From Geoalkalibacter sp. (GTDB taxonomy: Bacteria > Desulfobacterota > Desulfuromonadia > Desulfuromonadales > Geoalkalibacteraceae): a stretch of DNA of 53,073 nt. The DNA is taken from contig NZ_JAUWAV010000030.1 in NCBI RefSeq assembly GCF_030605225.1, positions 1 to 53,073 of the forward strand, read 5' to 3'. The position numbers were made by a program, and so were the translations under genes. Below, piece after piece: positions 52,646-53,073 of the stretch (the stretch's first letter is position 1; the number at the start of each line of letters is the position of its first letter). Under the pieces are notes generated by a model. The model was not told where the DNA came from and did not search any database. It saw only the letters and a list, made by a program, of their open reading frames with translations.

Positions 52646-52661
52646 TGGTTTTTCTTTTGCA
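52646..52661 (+). promoter_or_regulatory. Sigma-54-like promoter of the receptor gene
   Basis: TGGTTTTTCTTTTGCA has GG and GC separated by 10 bases and a good -12 element (TTGCA), but the -24 half is TGGTTT and not TGGCAC. Transcription would start about 80 bases before the ATG at 52753. Confidence 0.5.
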
Positions 52662-52752
52662 TTGTTCAGTCTTCTAGCAGTTGGGTTCCTTCCGTCGGAT
52701 GCTCCAGGGGAGGGATTTGGATGTCACTTCAACCAAGAACGGAGACAAAGAG

Positions 52753-52998
52753 ATGAAAAAAGGCATGTTGCGGGGATTGATTCTGACGTCGTTGCTGGTT
52801 CTGGGTTTTTCGTCCCATGCATTTGCGACGCAATTTAAGCTGCTGTCGGCCTGGGCACCGAATTACATCTTCAATGTCGGCGTGCTCAACAATTTTGAAA
52901 AGAACCTGGCGGAAGTTTCCGGCGGAAAAATGAAAGGCTCTTCAGCAGAATTTGTGGGTGACTTCCGGTTCCGGGAGGTCGCCAAGTGTATGGTATAG
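52753..52998 (+). pseudogene. TRAP-type substrate-binding protein (DctP-like), truncated by an IS
   Basis: The frame starts with a signal peptide (MKKGMLRGLILTSLLVLGFSSHAFA) after GGAG and continues QFKLLSAWAPNYIFNVGVLNNFEKNLAEVSGGKMK, the usual beginning of DctP-family solute receptors (about 330 aa when intact). At 52936, after codon 61, the sequence becomes the end of an insertion sequence, and the frame stops at 52998 inside it. The gene has its own regulatory region and follows a carboxylic-acid oxidation operon, so it probably encoded the receptor of an acid uptake system. In this genome it is broken. Confidence 0.75.
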
Positions 52999-53073
52999 CG
53001 ATATTTTCAGAACATCGAAGCTGCGATAGCCGTAGGCTTTTCTCGATGTCACTTTCGCTTTGTTGTTCAGACC
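52936..53073 (-). mobile_element. ISL3-family insertion sequence, one end (runs off the window)
   Basis: The element end is placed at 52936, where the receptor reading frame gives way to GGCTCTTCAGCAGAA, an inverted-repeat start of the ISL3-family type (GGCTCTT). The transposase C-terminus lies just inside it. The 8 bases before it, AAATGAAA, are the candidate target duplication that should recur beyond the other end. Confidence 0.75.
52942..53073 (-). CDS. ISL3-family transposase, C-terminal end (partial)
   Basis: Reading the minus strand from the window edge gives GLNNKAKVTSRKAYGYRSFD followed by VLKISLYHTLGDLPEPEVTH-KFC and a TGA at 52944-52942. LNNK-K-----AYG-R-F is the conserved C-terminal signature of ISL3-type DDE transposases, and the LYHTLGDLPEPE tail is common in deltaproteobacterial members. 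Only 43 codons are inside the window; the catalytic residues before this point cannot be seen. Confidence 0.8.
   Translation of the reverse strand, partial: GLNNKAKVTSRKAYGYRSFDVLKISLYHTLGDLPEPEVTHKFC

Larger units (their letters stand above)
52399..52752 (+). other. 354-bp regulatory region before the interrupted receptor gene
   Basis: No gene is seen. It contains TGTAAAC at 52426-52432, a perfect 14-base palindrome at 52543-52556, a 17-base palindrome with T tail at 52605-52626 and a sigma-54-like promoter at 52646-52661. Confidence 0.6.

Overview
The window looks like a GC-rich chromosome segment from an anaerobic, respiring deltaproteobacterium-type organism of the Desulfuromonadia (Geobacter, Desulfuromonas or Geoalkalibacter relatives). 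This is inferred from gene content: an ETF-linked membrane Fe-S oxidoreductase of the EMO type, a cobalamin-riboswitch-controlled bzaF-type ThiC paralog, a fused isobutyryl-CoA mutase, sigma-54 promoters with a PAS-AAA+ activator, a c-di-GMP riboswitch and a PEP-CTERM protein. No rRNA, tRNA or CRISPR array was seen.

Layout. 1-2150 is an accessory, decaying region: a MntA/HepT toxin-antitoxin pair, a DUF4143 ATPase remnant with an internal deletion, and a 167-bp foldback element. 2153-7603 holds housekeeping and stress genes: SulP transporter plus tandem universal stress protein, an SO_0444-type metal efflux permease, pirin, glyoxalase I, a broken ring-cleavage-type VOC gene and a 62-aa membrane peptide. 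7643-24126, all on the minus strand, is a surface-protein export locus. A two-component pair is followed by a c-di-GMP-I riboswitch, a 2546-aa LEPR-XLL repeat protein, a TolC-family lipoprotein, a small HlyD-like adaptor, a GAF-TM-HlyD fusion and a PqqD/M50-peptidase/HlyD fusion. No ABC ATPase is encoded there. 24658-30358 (plus) encodes secreted proteins: a small exported protein, a TolB-like propeller, a dockerin-bearing propeller, a PEP-CTERM protein and a DUF3300 protein.

30402-38794 (minus) holds a DUF2179 membrane protein, bzaF behind a complete cobalamin riboswitch with terminator and sigma-70 promoter, an Old Yellow Enzyme homolog, an M24 peptidase and icmF. A sigma-54 activator (39129-40898) sits between icmF and a plus-strand operon (41268-52398): EMO-like oxidoreductase, etfB, etfA, thiolase, 3-hydroxyacyl-CoA dehydrogenase, crotonase, two acyl-CoA dehydrogenases and a two-subunit CoA-transferase. 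Good -24/-12 promoters precede both icmF and the operon. Together these could activate (iso)butyrate-like acids, isomerise isobutyryl-CoA to butyryl-CoA with B12, oxidise to acetyl-CoA, and pass electrons through ETF to menaquinone. bzaF, making a B12 lower-ligand precursor, fits the B12-dependent mutase.

The window ends in a TRAP-receptor-like gene, with its own sigma-54-like promoter and palindromic upstream site, cut after codon 61 by an ISL3-family insertion sequence whose transposase C-terminus runs off the edge. A roughly 35-bp palindromic unit (CCCCCTTTGNNAAAGGGGG core) occurs in three intergenic spaces of the metabolic region.
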